Origin: Actinacidiphila oryziradicis
Lineage (GTDB): Bacteria > Actinomycetota > Actinomycetes > Streptomycetales > Streptomycetaceae
Assembly: GCF_005047355.1 (NCBI RefSeq)
Contig: NZ_SUMC01000040.1
Coordinates: 1-64,000, forward strand
Length of the DNA: 64,000 nucleotides
Direction: 5' to 3'
Position 1 is the stretch's first letter; each line of letters opens with the position of its first letter. Positions 1 through 7,514 of this stretch are shown in pieces. The position numbers were made by a program, and so were the translations under genes. Below the pieces are notes generated by a model. It saw only the letters and a program-made list of their open reading frames with translations. It was not told where the DNA came from and searched no databases.

Positions 1-103
1 CACCATCGTGCGAGCAGCGCGGTACAACAGCGACACGATCATCGGGACAGCCTCTCAGCCACCACCGACAACCATGGACACCGCTGCTCACCTGCAGCGA
101 TGA

Positions 104-817
104 CTTTACGAGCCCCACAAGGCGGGCTTCAAGCCGATTGGTCTGGTGCTCGGCAGCTCGATCTACCACGTGGGCATCCAGATCGGCCGCTGGAGCAAGA
201 ACCAGGAGCTGGACACCCTGAGTCAGGCGATGTACCACGCCCGGGAACTGGCGATGACCCGGATGGAAGCCGAGGCAGCGCAGTTGGGGGCCGACGGCAT
301 CGTGGGCGTACGGTTGAGCGTGGAGGCGCGGGACTTCGGCAACGACATCGCCGAGTTCATCGCAATCGGTACGGCGGTGAAGGCGGACCACCCGGCGCCC
401 GGGGGTTCGACCTGGCACAACAACAAGGGGCTGCCCTTCACCTCGGATCTGTCGGGCCAGGACTTCTGGACGCTCATCCGGGCCGGCTACGCGCCGCTCG
501 GCATGGTCATGGGCACCTGCGTGTACCACATCGCCCACCAGAGGATGGGTGCGGCCTTCTCCAACTTCGGAAAGAACGTCGAGATCGAGCAGTTCACGCA
601 GGCGCTCTACGACGCCAGGGAGCTGGCCATGACGCGTATGCAGGCCGAGGCGGAGCAGTTGGCTGCCGAGGGCATCGTGGGTGTTCAGCTGAACGCGCAC
701 AACCATCGCTGGGGCGGTCACACAACGGAGTTCTTCTCGATTGGCACGGCGGTGCGACCGCTGCGCGAGGACCACCAGATCGAACGTCCGACGATGGTGC
801 TCAGCCTGGACGGGTAA
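104..817 (+). CDS. Tandem YbjQ/UPF0145-domain protein, 5' end lost or frameshifted
   Basis: This frame encodes two copies of a YbjQ (UPF0145) type domain, a small pentamer-forming fold often labelled heavy-metal-binding but without a settled function. The repeats align by eye: LGSSIYHVGIQIGRW with MGTCVYHIAHQ, YHARELAMTRMEAEA with YDARELAMTRMQAEA, and GADGIVGVRL with AAEGIVGVQL. The frame opens directly after a TGA at 101-103 with LYEPHKAGF, which is the middle of a domain and not a natural start. The best in-frame start is a GTG at 146, also inside the domain. Just upstream a different frame reads PLLTCSDDF, which would continue naturally into YEPHKAGF if one base were added near 105-110. 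I infer either a frameshift or a gene whose beginning lies left of the window. It sits 63 bases before the interrupted gene at 881, probably in one operon. Confidence 0.7.
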   Translation, partial: LYEPHKAGFKPIGLVLGSSIYHVGIQIGRWSKNQELDTLSQAMYHARELAMTRMEAEAAQLGADGIVGVRLSVEARDFGNDIAEFIAIGTAVKADHPAPGGSTWHNNKGLPFTSDLSGQDFWTLIRAGYAPLGMVMGTCVYHIAHQRMGAAFSNFGKNVEIEQFTQALYDARELAMTRMQAEAEQLAAEGIVGVQLNAHNHRWGGHTTEFFSIGTAVRPLREDHQIERPTMVLSLDG

Positions 818-2793
818 CCACCTGGTGAAGGATGTCGCTGAACGTGAACGTCGAGGTACGACAGAACGTGGGGAAGTGCCATGAGCGACCGTGAGCCGTT
901 GCCGGGAACCGAAGGGGCGAGCGGACGGGACGGCCTGCCGGCGCTGGGCCACGAGTCCCTCGATGGCGAGTCCGACAGCGGGGCCGGTTCGATCGACATG
1001 TTGGCCGCGACGCTACGCCGGGACGCGGCGGACCTGGAGATATACGCCCAAGTGTTGACCGGCTCGCTGTCCGAGGCGCTACCGCCTGGTTCGGTCGTGC
1101 TGGAGCGCCGACGTAGCTTGAGCGATCGGCTCGCCGGCCGAACGGGCAGGGTGGAGAAAGTTGAGGTCTCCCTGGACGACCAGGGTGCGTTTCTCCTGAG
1201 GTGATGGCCGTTGCGGTTTAGGCTGCGAGGGCGAGTTGTCCGGGGTAGCGGGGTGGCGTGGGTGCGTTCGTGTTCGCGTTCGAGGTGGAAGGCCCAGTAC
1301 TGGTCCATGTCGCCGTTGGTGATGACTTCGCGCAGGGTGAGGACGGCTTGGGCGCCGTCCAGGCTCCATCGTGCTCCGGTCACGTCGAGTCGGTCTTTGA
1401 CCAGGAATCGGCAGCATCCTTCGATGACGCCGGTGGCGATCGGAAGGCCGATGGTCAGGGCGATGTGGTAGGCGAGGTAGGGCTGTTTGGCGTCGAGGTA
1501 GGCCAGTGTGCGGGCGATGCCGGCTGTGCGCGGTCGGTCGGGGTTGGTGGTGCGGTCCGCGAGTTCGGTGCGTAGTTCTCCGACCACGCGGGCGCTGCGG
1601 CCTTCCAGGATGGTGCGCACGGTGTCGTTGACCCAGGATGCGCGGGCGTGCTGGCTGCGGTGCAGGTCTTCTGCCGCGCGCGAGCAGTATTCGATGACGT
1701 GGATGATGTCGATGTAGATGGTGATCTCGACGCCGAGGGCTGCGGCTTCGGCGTGGATGCGGTCGATCTGGTGGTTGTTGCCGTCGACCAGGGCGATCCA
1801 GCGGCGTCGGTGCTGCGGGTCGCGGGCGTTGGCCTGCTGGAACATCTCGTGGATCATCTTGGTCGTGGTGGTGGTGACCCCTGTGTGGACGACGCGTCCG
1901 CTGGTGACCGGTCCCGGGTTTCGGCTGCTGCGTTCGGTGGCGGTGGCGGGCATGATGTCGGCCGGGGTGCCGGGAGCGGGGTGGGAGTCGAAGACCGCGG
2001 TGACGGTGGCCATCCGGCGCCGTCCGGTCCTCTCGCGGGCCGACAGTTTGGCTGAGGGCCGTTGTCGACGCTCGGCCTGGGCTGCGGCATCGGCGCGGAC
2101 GGCGGGATTCAGGTCAGTGGGGATCATGTTGATCCCGGTGGCGTCCACGCTCAGTACCAGGGCGAGTTCGTCTGATTCGGCTAGGTTCCGGCCCCGGGTG
2201 GCGAGTCGGTGCTCGCTGAGGCCATAGAAGGCGTCGACGTCTGCGACGGCGGCGGTGCAGATTTCCATGAGCTGGCGGGTGCCCAGGTGCTGGCCGGTGG
2301 AGCGGTTGAGCGCGTCCTGGGCCTGGCGCAGTGAACCGGCGGCTGCTTCATAGGCCACCTGGAGTCGCAGGGGGTAGGAGTGCAGGGTCCGGGGCAGGGC
2401 AAGGACAGCGTCGGCGGGGTGCAGGGCGCTGGCGCCCGGGGCCCGGTAGGCAATGCGGGAGACCTCCACGCGCCCTATGGTGGTGGCGAGTTGGTGTACC
2501 CGTCCCGGTTCGGCGCGGCGGCGCGTGACCTCGTCGGTGTCGGTCAGGGCCGGCAGGCGTTCCTCGCGCACGGCGCGGAGGTCGAGATGGTCCTGCAGCA
2601 GCAGTCGTTGTAGTTCGCGTCCCTGCCGGGAGAGAAAGTCCTCCACTCGGTCCGCCGGTGCGCCGAGCAGGTCCGAGTCGGCCAGCGCCGCGGTCATCTG
2701 CTCCAGCAGGGCCCGGGAACGACCGAACGCGTCCCGCGCGCCGTGGGCGGGTGTGTCGCAGGCAGGGGTCTCGGCGGGCGCATAGGCTTCCAT
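718..2793 (-). CDS. ISKra4-family transposase, reading out of the element
   Basis: The start chosen is ATG at 2793, preceded by AGAAGA about six bases upstream. Family-typical blocks in order are LSVDATGINMI, WIALVDGNNHQIDRI, DIIHVIEYCSRAAEDL and GVIEGCCRFLVKDRL followed by ARWSLDGA. These hold the acidic residues expected for a DDE-type catalytic core. The element-encoded part ends at base 1183 (about residue 537), inside the terminal repeat, with no stop codon. The frame therefore runs on about 155 codons, antisense through the disrupted target gene and into the YbjQ gene, before stopping at 718. The natural protein is presumably the part inside the element plus whatever tail the insertion site supplies. 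A relative sits at the right edge of the window. Confidence 0.88.
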   Translation of the reverse strand: MEAYAPAETPACDTPAHGARDAFGRSRALLEQMTAALADSDLLGAPADRVEDFLSRQGRELQRLLLQDHLDLRAVREERLPALTDTDEVTRRRAEPGRVHQLATTIGRVEVSRIAYRAPGASALHPADAVLALPRTLHSYPLRLQVAYEAAAGSLRQAQDALNRSTGQHLGTRQLMEICTAAVADVDAFYGLSEHRLATRGRNLAESDELALVLSVDATGINMIPTDLNPAVRADAAAQAERRQRPSAKLSARERTGRRRMATVTAVFDSHPAPGTPADIMPATATERSSRNPGPVTSGRVVHTGVTTTTTKMIHEMFQQANARDPQHRRRWIALVDGNNHQIDRIHAEAAALGVEITIYIDIIHVIEYCSRAAEDLHRSQHARASWVNDTVRTILEGRSARVVGELRTELADRTTNPDRPRTAGIARTLAYLDAKQPYLAYHIALTIGLPIATGVIEGCCRFLVKDRLDVTGARWSLDGAQAVLTLREVITNGDMDQYWAFHLEREHERTHATPLPRTTRPRSLNRNGHHLRRNAPWSSRETSTFSTLPVRPASRSLKLRRRSSTTEPGGSASDSEPVNTWAYISRSAASRRSVAANMSIEPAPLSDSPSRDSWPSAGRPSRPLAPSVPGNGSRSLMALPHVLSYLDVHVQRHPSPGGYPSRLSTIVGRSIWWSSRSGRTAVPIEKNSVV
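1183..1204 (+). repeat. Left terminal inverted repeat of the ISKra4-type element
   Basis: This is the exact reverse complement of 3423-3444 over 22 bases and begins GGGTGCGTTTCTCC. The 9-base target duplication lies immediately outside, at 1174-1182. Confidence 0.92.
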
Positions 2794-2865
2794 CGGGTCT
2801 TCTTTCGTTAGGGTTTGGCTTAGACACCTCACCAACTGGAGAAGACCCTTTACTTGTCGGCTAGT

Positions 2866-3351
2866 TCACCCGTCCACCACGGCGACGCCACGCGCGAGGG
2901 TGAACTGTCCGGGCTCGTGTTCGAGGACACGCCCGGCCCGCATCTCACGTTTGAGGTGGTGGCGGACCTTCTCCACTTCCCGTGGCACCTCCGGGTCCCC
3001 GTCCAGCGCGAGCACGAGGTCCTTGCACCGCATCGGCCTGCGTTTGGACGAAAGCACGTCCAGCAGCACCGCGGTGAACCGCTCCCGCTCCACGGCCCGC
3101 GCGGGGGCGCCGCCGCTTCCCGGTTCCCGCTGCCCGGCCCGAGCAGCGGGCAGTACGACCAGTTCAGTCGGCGGATGAACCCCCGGCAGCGAGGCCGGTA
3201 CCTGCTGAGCCGTCAGCAGTCGCTCCAACTCGCCCTCCCGATCGGTCAGTAGCAGCCCGATCCGCTCGACCTCGCCCCGCAACCGCTCGACCTCGCCCCG
3301 ACAGGCCGCCACATACTCCTCCAGCACCCGCTCCACAGACCCGCAGCCCAC
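2866..3351 (-). CDS. Accessory gene of the ISKra4-type element, coiled coil plus winged-helix-like
   Basis: This 161-residue product starts at a GTG (3351) with GAGAGG upstream. Residues about 5-45 are rich in Glu, Arg and Leu in heptad-like spacing (RGEVERLRGEVERI), suggesting a coiled coil. Residues about 90-155 (RFTAVLLDVLSSKRRPMRCKD onward) look like a small winged-helix fold of the kind found in DNA-binding proteins. The gene lies 73 bases upstream of the transposase on the same strand and inside the terminal repeats, so it is element cargo or a transposition helper. A similar gene precedes the related transposase at the right edge (63644-64000), so the pairing is not accidental. Its function is not established. 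Confidence 0.65.
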   Translation of the reverse strand: MGCGSVERVLEEYVAACRGEVERLRGEVERIGLLLTDREGELERLLTAQQVPASLPGVHPPTELVVLPAARAGQREPGSGGAPARAVERERFTAVLLDVLSSKRRPMRCKDLVLALDGDPEVPREVEKVRHHLKREMRAGRVLEHEPGQFTLARGVAVVDG

Positions 3352-3422
3352 CGGCCCACCTCTCCGAGCAGCACAAGCAATCCGCTACAGAAACGAACCA
3401 GCGACACCAACAGACACGCCCG

Positions 3423-3444
3423 TCACCTCAGGAGAAACGCACCC
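3423..3444 (-). repeat. Right terminal inverted repeat of the ISKra4-type element
   Basis: This 22-base sequence is the exact reverse complement of 1183-1204. It is followed directly by the second copy of the target duplication GGACGACCA at 3445-3453. Confidence 0.92.
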
Positions 3445-3711
3445 GGACGACCAGCGGCTGATCCTGAGCCTGGCGCAGGGCCGCCCCGCAGGCGAGGTCG
3501 CCACGGTGGTGCGAGGAGTGGTTCTGTCCCGCAAGCCGGTACCGCTGGATGAATGGGCGCGAAAGCTGGCAGCAGCCATGACGCAGCGGGCCCGCTCGGA
3601 CGCTCGGGCGCGGGCCGCACTGGAGAAGCTCGTGCTGGGCGGCTGAGCGACTGTCCGGGGGGTGCGGAAACGCATCCCTCGCCACCGCAGCTTGACGAGT
3701 TAGCACCGTGA

Positions 3712-3880
3712 GGTGTCTACACCGACCACTACAACCGGCACCGCCCCCACCAATCCCTCCACCAACGACCCCCAGGCTGCAGAGACCGACCAGACGGCAC
3801 CTGTCATCTCCTTGGGAGGCCGCATCCGCCGCACTCAACTACTCGGCGGCCTCATCAACGAGTACCAGCGAGCAGCCTAA
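3712..3880 (+). pseudogene. Integrase-core transposase C-terminal remnant
   Basis: Bases 3712-3790 read YTDHYNRHRPHQSL, the motif that closes the catalytic domain of IS3/IS481-type integrases. A frameshift follows, then LGGLINEYQRAA and a TAA at 3878-3880, a common tail of these proteins in Streptomyces. Everything upstream is missing. Confidence 0.75.
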
Positions 3881-3986
3881 CCCGATCACGCAAACGACCT
3901 GGTCAACGACCCGAACCGGGGTTTTCACGCGACACAAGATCGCTTGTGGAGCTGGCTTCACGTGACGGGCCCTGTGACCGGAGCGC

Positions 3987-6900
3987 TCAGCTCCAGGTCA
4001 CGTTGTCGAGTTGGAAGTCCCCGCCCCACGGCGAGTAGGTGGTACCCACGGCCCGGAAGCCGACCTCGATCCGGCTGACCGCAGACGCACCGGACCAGCC
4101 ACTCAGATCCAGGGACAGGGTCGTCCAGATGTCCGAGGAGACAGGATAGGTCTTCGTCAGCGTGCTGCCGTCGCTGCCGGTCAGGGTCACCACAGCCTGG
4201 TAGCCGGTGGCGCCCGGGACACCGCCCCAGCAGTCGAAGTCCAGGGTGAGGGCCGACGCACGGGACATGTCGATGGGTTGCGCCGGAGTGACGTAGGCGC
4301 TGCGCTCACTCGCCGCCGCGACCTGGGCGCCGGAGACCTGGAGGCAGCCGCCCGAGACGCAGGTCCCCGGCCGGTTGGCGATCGAGGTCACCTGGGCGAC
4401 GCCGGTAGCGTTCTGGCCCGCCTGCCAGCCCATCGTTCCGCTGTCGAAGTCGTAGCCCGGCGGCTCCACGGTGACAGTCACGGTGTCATGGGCCGTCACG
4501 CCGCCGTGCGTTGCGGCAGTCACCTCGACCGGGTAGCTGCCCGGTTTGGCCGACGTCGGGACCCCGATCGTGAGAGTGGCGGTACGGGACGACGGACTGC
4601 CCTCGCCGGTGAGCGTGACAGTCTGCTGAGCGGGAGTGACCCTCCATCCGGCCGGTACTGCGGCCGACACCGTGGCCGCGAGATGCCCCTGGGCGATACC
4701 GCTGATCGTCGTCTGGACGGACGTGCTGCCGCCCGCGAACGTCGAGGACGGTGCCGCGTTGGCCACCATCGCCAGCGCGGTGGGCACGGTAGAGGTGTGG
4801 ACGGCGCGCAGGGTGTGGTTCCCGGCCGGGACGTTCGCGACGTAGATGTAGCCGTCCTGGCTCGTGGCCTGAGTGTCGCCGACCGGTTTGCCGTTCCACA
4901 CCAGGCGTCCGTCCAGTGTCACGTCCACGCGGGCACCGTCCGTAGGAACGGCGAGACGCGCCGTCGTGTGACCCGGCACCGTGGTCCGCAGCGTGAAGCC
5001 CGTCCGCGAGGACTGCCAGGAAGCGCTGATCTTGCCGTGGGGCGTCGGCACGACACCCTGCGACCACGTCACATCGCCGGGATGGGGCACGACGTCGAAG
5101 GTTTGGTAAGCGCTGGAGGTGGGAGTCACGCCGAGCACGTCGTTCGTGAGCGCCACTGTCGGCGCGGATGCCCAACCGTGGGCCAGGCTGGTGAACTGAC
5201 CGATTGTCGGCTGCCCGGAGGTGTCGACCTTCTCCCAGTAGGTGCTGCCCGGGTCCTGGCTGAGCTGGTAGCCCCAGAAGGTCTGGAGCAACTGCTCGCC
5301 TTGGAGCTGGCTCAGCCGGGTGGTGTCAGCGCTGCCCAGCCGTGCCTCGGCCTCAAAGCCGCTCGGCAATGGCTCGTAGCTGGGACTGATCGAGGGGTTG
5401 GGGGTGGAGGGCGAGACGGTCAGCGACCCGTAGGTGCTCCAGTTGTTCTTCCGCAGGTAGCTGAGCGATGCGGCGGCCTGCGCGGGGGACGCGACACCGG
5501 TGAGGATCGCGGTGGCGTTGGCGTCCTGCGGGTAGGCGTTCGGGATCTCGCGTGAGAGCCGGTACGCGCCGACGGTCGGGGCCCACAGCTGCGCGTTGAT
5601 CGCGTTCGCGACCGTGGTGGCACGGGCCGCGTAGATCGCGCTTTGACTGCTGTCTCCGAGCTCGGTTGCGAGTTCGGCCATCTCGCGCAGATTGCGGACG
5701 TACAGGGCGTTGACGTAGGTCTCGTGTCCGCAGTCGCTGTAGCCGTAGTGGCCGCAGGACCCGACGGCGCCGAACGCTATCAGGCCTTGCGGGTCCTGTG
5801 CGCGTACCGACTCCAGCCAATTCATCGCCTTCGTCAACGCGGACCAGTTGGCGGCCAGGTAGGAGCGGTCTCCGGTGTAGAGCCAGTGCTCGTAGGCGTT
5901 GTAGACGAACCAGGTCACGTATTCGCCGTAGGTTCGCTCCTCGTCGAGATTGTGCTGCCCGACCAGGCTCTCGGCCGGGACGTAGCCGTCTGGCAGCTGC
6001 TGTGCGGCGAGCGAGGTGAGCGAGTTGTCGACGGCGCTCACATCGTCGGTACTGAGATAGGTGACCGGTGCCTCGACCGCGAGGTCGCCCTGCCAGACGA
6101 CGCGATCACGTTTGGCGGCGTCGAAGATCACCTCCTTGCTGGCGTCGGCGTGCGGAACCTGGGCGTCGGACTGGTCGGACTCTCCGGCGGTGTAGGGCCA
6201 GCTCTTGGCGGTGTTCGACATCCAGGTGTCCGACTGCACGGTGTACGCGCCGGCGTACCAGAGCTTGTTGAGCTCGTTGCTGCTGCTGAGGAACCAGCCC
6301 TTGTAGTCGGCCGGATGGGCCTGCAGCGGTGCGGCTTGGTAGTCTAGCGAGATGTCGTTGAGCGTTATCGTGCCCGGGCCGTCGAGGAAAAGGGTCGCGT
6401 AGCGGAAACCGCCGCGGGGCTGGGTGTCCTTGACGGTCGCGGGTAGCGCGGTGCTGCCGGTCAGCGGCAATGTGTGGCTGTCCGAGTCGGAGGTATAGGC
6501 CACCCCGGGGTAGCCGTTCCAGATGTTGGCCGTGTCGCAGCCCGGCGCGTACGCCGCCTCGCCATTGTTCTGCGCCGGTGTCAGCGCCTCCTCGGCCTTG
6601 GATTCGCTGAAGCAGACGTGCAACTGCGGCGCGGGCGAGGAGGCGGAGAGCACATGGACCTGAATCTCGCCGCCGACCTCCTTGCCGAAGTCCAGCGTGA
6701 GCAGGGGCGAAGTCGTGCGCGGGCCGGTGCCAACCAAGCTGACTGTCGGTTTGCCGCCGAGTGCGGCCTTGGGATCGCCTGCGATCGATCCCCCGCGCGG
6801 GTCGGCCGAGGAGACCGACACCGGCCGGACCGTGTGGCCGCTCGGCGCCAGCACGTACGGCTGCCAGTCGCCTGGCGTCGGTGTGTAGGTGGGGTCGCTC

Positions 6901-7040
6901 CACGGACTCTTCGGCTGCAGCCGGTGGTCACCGTCGGGCCTGGCCGCCTGGGCGCTGCCGGCAATCGCCACGACCAGGGCCAGCGCGGCGATCGCCCCAC
7001 CGGCCTGCCGGCGGGGTATTCGCCAATGCTTGCGATTCAT
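3987..7040 (-). CDS. Secreted GH78-type alpha-L-rhamnosidase with C-terminal accessory domains (A)
   Basis: The product is 1017 residues and should release terminal L-rhamnose from polysaccharides or glycosides outside the cell. Residues 1-33 form a Sec signal peptide (basic start, hydrophobic AIAALALVVAIAGSAQA). A beta-rich N-terminal region contains LDFGKEVGGEIQ, as in related rhamnosidases. The (alpha/alpha)6 barrel has the motif FDAAKRDRVVWQGDL near residue 310 and the second acidic motif STYWEKVDTSG near 600. Residues about 760-857 resemble the NEW3 domain of glycosidases, and 865-1017 a jelly-roll carbohydrate-binding module with two closely spaced cysteines. It is the last gene of a leftward group including the esterase and the GH3 remnant, probably served by the operator at 10065. 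The subfamily differs from the classical DCPTRER type, so the exact linkage specificity is unknown. Confidence 0.85.
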   Translation of the reverse strand: MNRKHWRIPRRQAGGAIAALALVVAIAGSAQAARPDGDHRLQPKSPWSDPTYTPTPGDWQPYVLAPSGHTVRPVSVSSADPRGGSIAGDPKAALGGKPTVSLVGTGPRTTSPLLTLDFGKEVGGEIQVHVLSASSPAPQLHVCFSESKAEEALTPAQNNGEAAYAPGCDTANIWNGYPGVAYTSDSDSHTLPLTGSTALPATVKDTQPRGGFRYATLFLDGPGTITLNDISLDYQAAPLQAHPADYKGWFLSSSNELNKLWYAGAYTVQSDTWMSNTAKSWPYTAGESDQSDAQVPHADASKEVIFDAAKRDRVVWQGDLAVEAPVTYLSTDDVSAVDNSLTSLAAQQLPDGYVPAESLVGQHNLDEERTYGEYVTWFVYNAYEHWLYTGDRSYLAANWSALTKAMNWLESVRAQDPQGLIAFGAVGSCGHYGYSDCGHETYVNALYVRNLREMAELATELGDSSQSAIYAARATTVANAINAQLWAPTVGAYRLSREIPNAYPQDANATAILTGVASPAQAAASLSYLRKNNWSTYGSLTVSPSTPNPSISPSYEPLPSGFEAEARLGSADTTRLSQLQGEQLLQTFWGYQLSQDPGSTYWEKVDTSGQPTIGQFTSLAHGWASAPTVALTNDVLGVTPTSSAYQTFDVVPHPGDVTWSQGVVPTPHGKISASWQSSRTGFTLRTTVPGHTTARLAVPTDGARVDVTLDGRLVWNGKPVGDTQATSQDGYIYVANVPAGNHTLRAVHTSTVPTALAMVANAAPSSTFAGGSTSVQTTISGIAQGHLAATVSAAVPAGWRVTPAQQTVTLTGEGSPSSRTATLTIGVPTSAKPGSYPVEVTAATHGGVTAHDTVTVTVEPPGYDFDSGTMGWQAGQNATGVAQVTSIANRPGTCVSGGCLQVSGAQVAAASERSAYVTPAQPIDMSRASALTLDFDCWGGVPGATGYQAVVTLTGSDGSTLTKTYPVSSDIWTTLSLDLSGWSGASAVSRIEVGFRAVGTTYSPWGGDFQLDNVTWS

Positions 7041-7066
7041 GCGCGCTTCTCCCCTGCTCTTCGTGT

Positions 7067-7085
7067 GCCGTCGGGGGCCGACGGC
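7067..7085 (-). terminator. Short perfect hairpin between rhamnosidase remnant and rhamnosidase A
   Basis: GCCGTCGG (7067-7074) pairs exactly with CCGACGGC (7078-7085) around a three-base loop. There is no U-tract. It may stabilise or attenuate the transcript entering the 1017-residue gene, and a chance GC-rich hairpin is possible. Confidence 0.35.
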
Positions 7086-7098
7086 GGATGTGTTGATG

Positions 7099-7512
7099 TC
7101 ATGGGCGTGCCTCGACCGTTGTCGTGCCGGACCCCAGCCCGTCCAAGGTCAGTACCGATCCGCTCACGGAGATGCGGGTTGATCCCGGCGCGGATCGCAC
7201 GTACAGCTTTCGCCGGTCGGCGCCGAGTTCGGCGCCGTCCAGCTCCAGCCAGCCTGGTCTCGGTGTTGGGTGACAGCTCGAGTTCGATCCGCGGTTGCTG
7301 CCGACGATCGATCGAGACTGTGACGCCGCCGCGGATCGTCGGCACCGTGCCACGCAGCCAGGACAGCGGGTCCGGACGTGGGTGGACGAGGATCGTGCTC
7401 GCACCAGGGCCGGTGACCTGCACGCCGAGCCCATGCCGCGCGACGACGTTGCCCGGTGCGGAACCCCAGGCGTGGGAGAACGTCGTGTTTGGCTTGAACG
7501 ACGGGTCCCAGG
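7099..7512 (-). pseudogene. C-terminal fragment of another rhamnosidase, frameshifted
   Basis: Directly after the esterase stop the minus strand reads AWDPSFKPNTTFSHAWGSAP, the end of a GH78 barrel, then GASTILVHPRPDPLSWLRG, the start of the C-terminal beta domain. Near 7262 the frame shifts and continues as LELDGAELGADRRKLYVRS to a stop at 7099. No catalytic motifs remain and there is no start codon. This is the last 135 or so residues of a lost rhamnosidase gene. Its neighbours are intact, so the loss was local. Confidence 0.75.
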
Positions 7513-7514
7513 CA

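Larger units (their letters stand above)
1183..3444 (-). mobile_element. Complete ISKra4-type insertion sequence, 2262 bp
   Basis: The element is bounded by perfect 22-base inverted repeats at 1183-1204 and 3423-3444 and by a 9-base direct repeat, GGACGACCA, at 1174-1182 and 3445-3453. It carries two genes on the minus strand: an accessory gene (3351-2866), then a transposase (from 2793). The transposase sequence and the 9-base duplication fit the ISKra4 family as I know it. Intact ends, an open transposase and a reconstructable target all argue for recent insertion and possible activity. Confidence 0.9.
881..3646 (+). pseudogene. Small hypothetical gene split by an ISKra4-type insertion
   Basis: The 5' part (881-1182) encodes a protein starting MSDREPLPGTEGAS, with a conserved-looking block LRRDAADLEIYAQVLTGSL and an ending VSLDDQ. 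The frame is then broken by an insertion. After the far copy of the 9-base duplication, 3454-3646 continues in the same frame as RLILSLAQGRPAGEVATVV and stops at TGA 3644-3646. Joining 881-1182 to 3454-3646 gives 495 bases, a 164-residue protein with no frameshift. I do not recognise a named domain. The gene follows a YbjQ-type gene, a pairing that suggests a shared but unknown role. The insertion event looks recent because both halves remain open. Confidence 0.85.
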
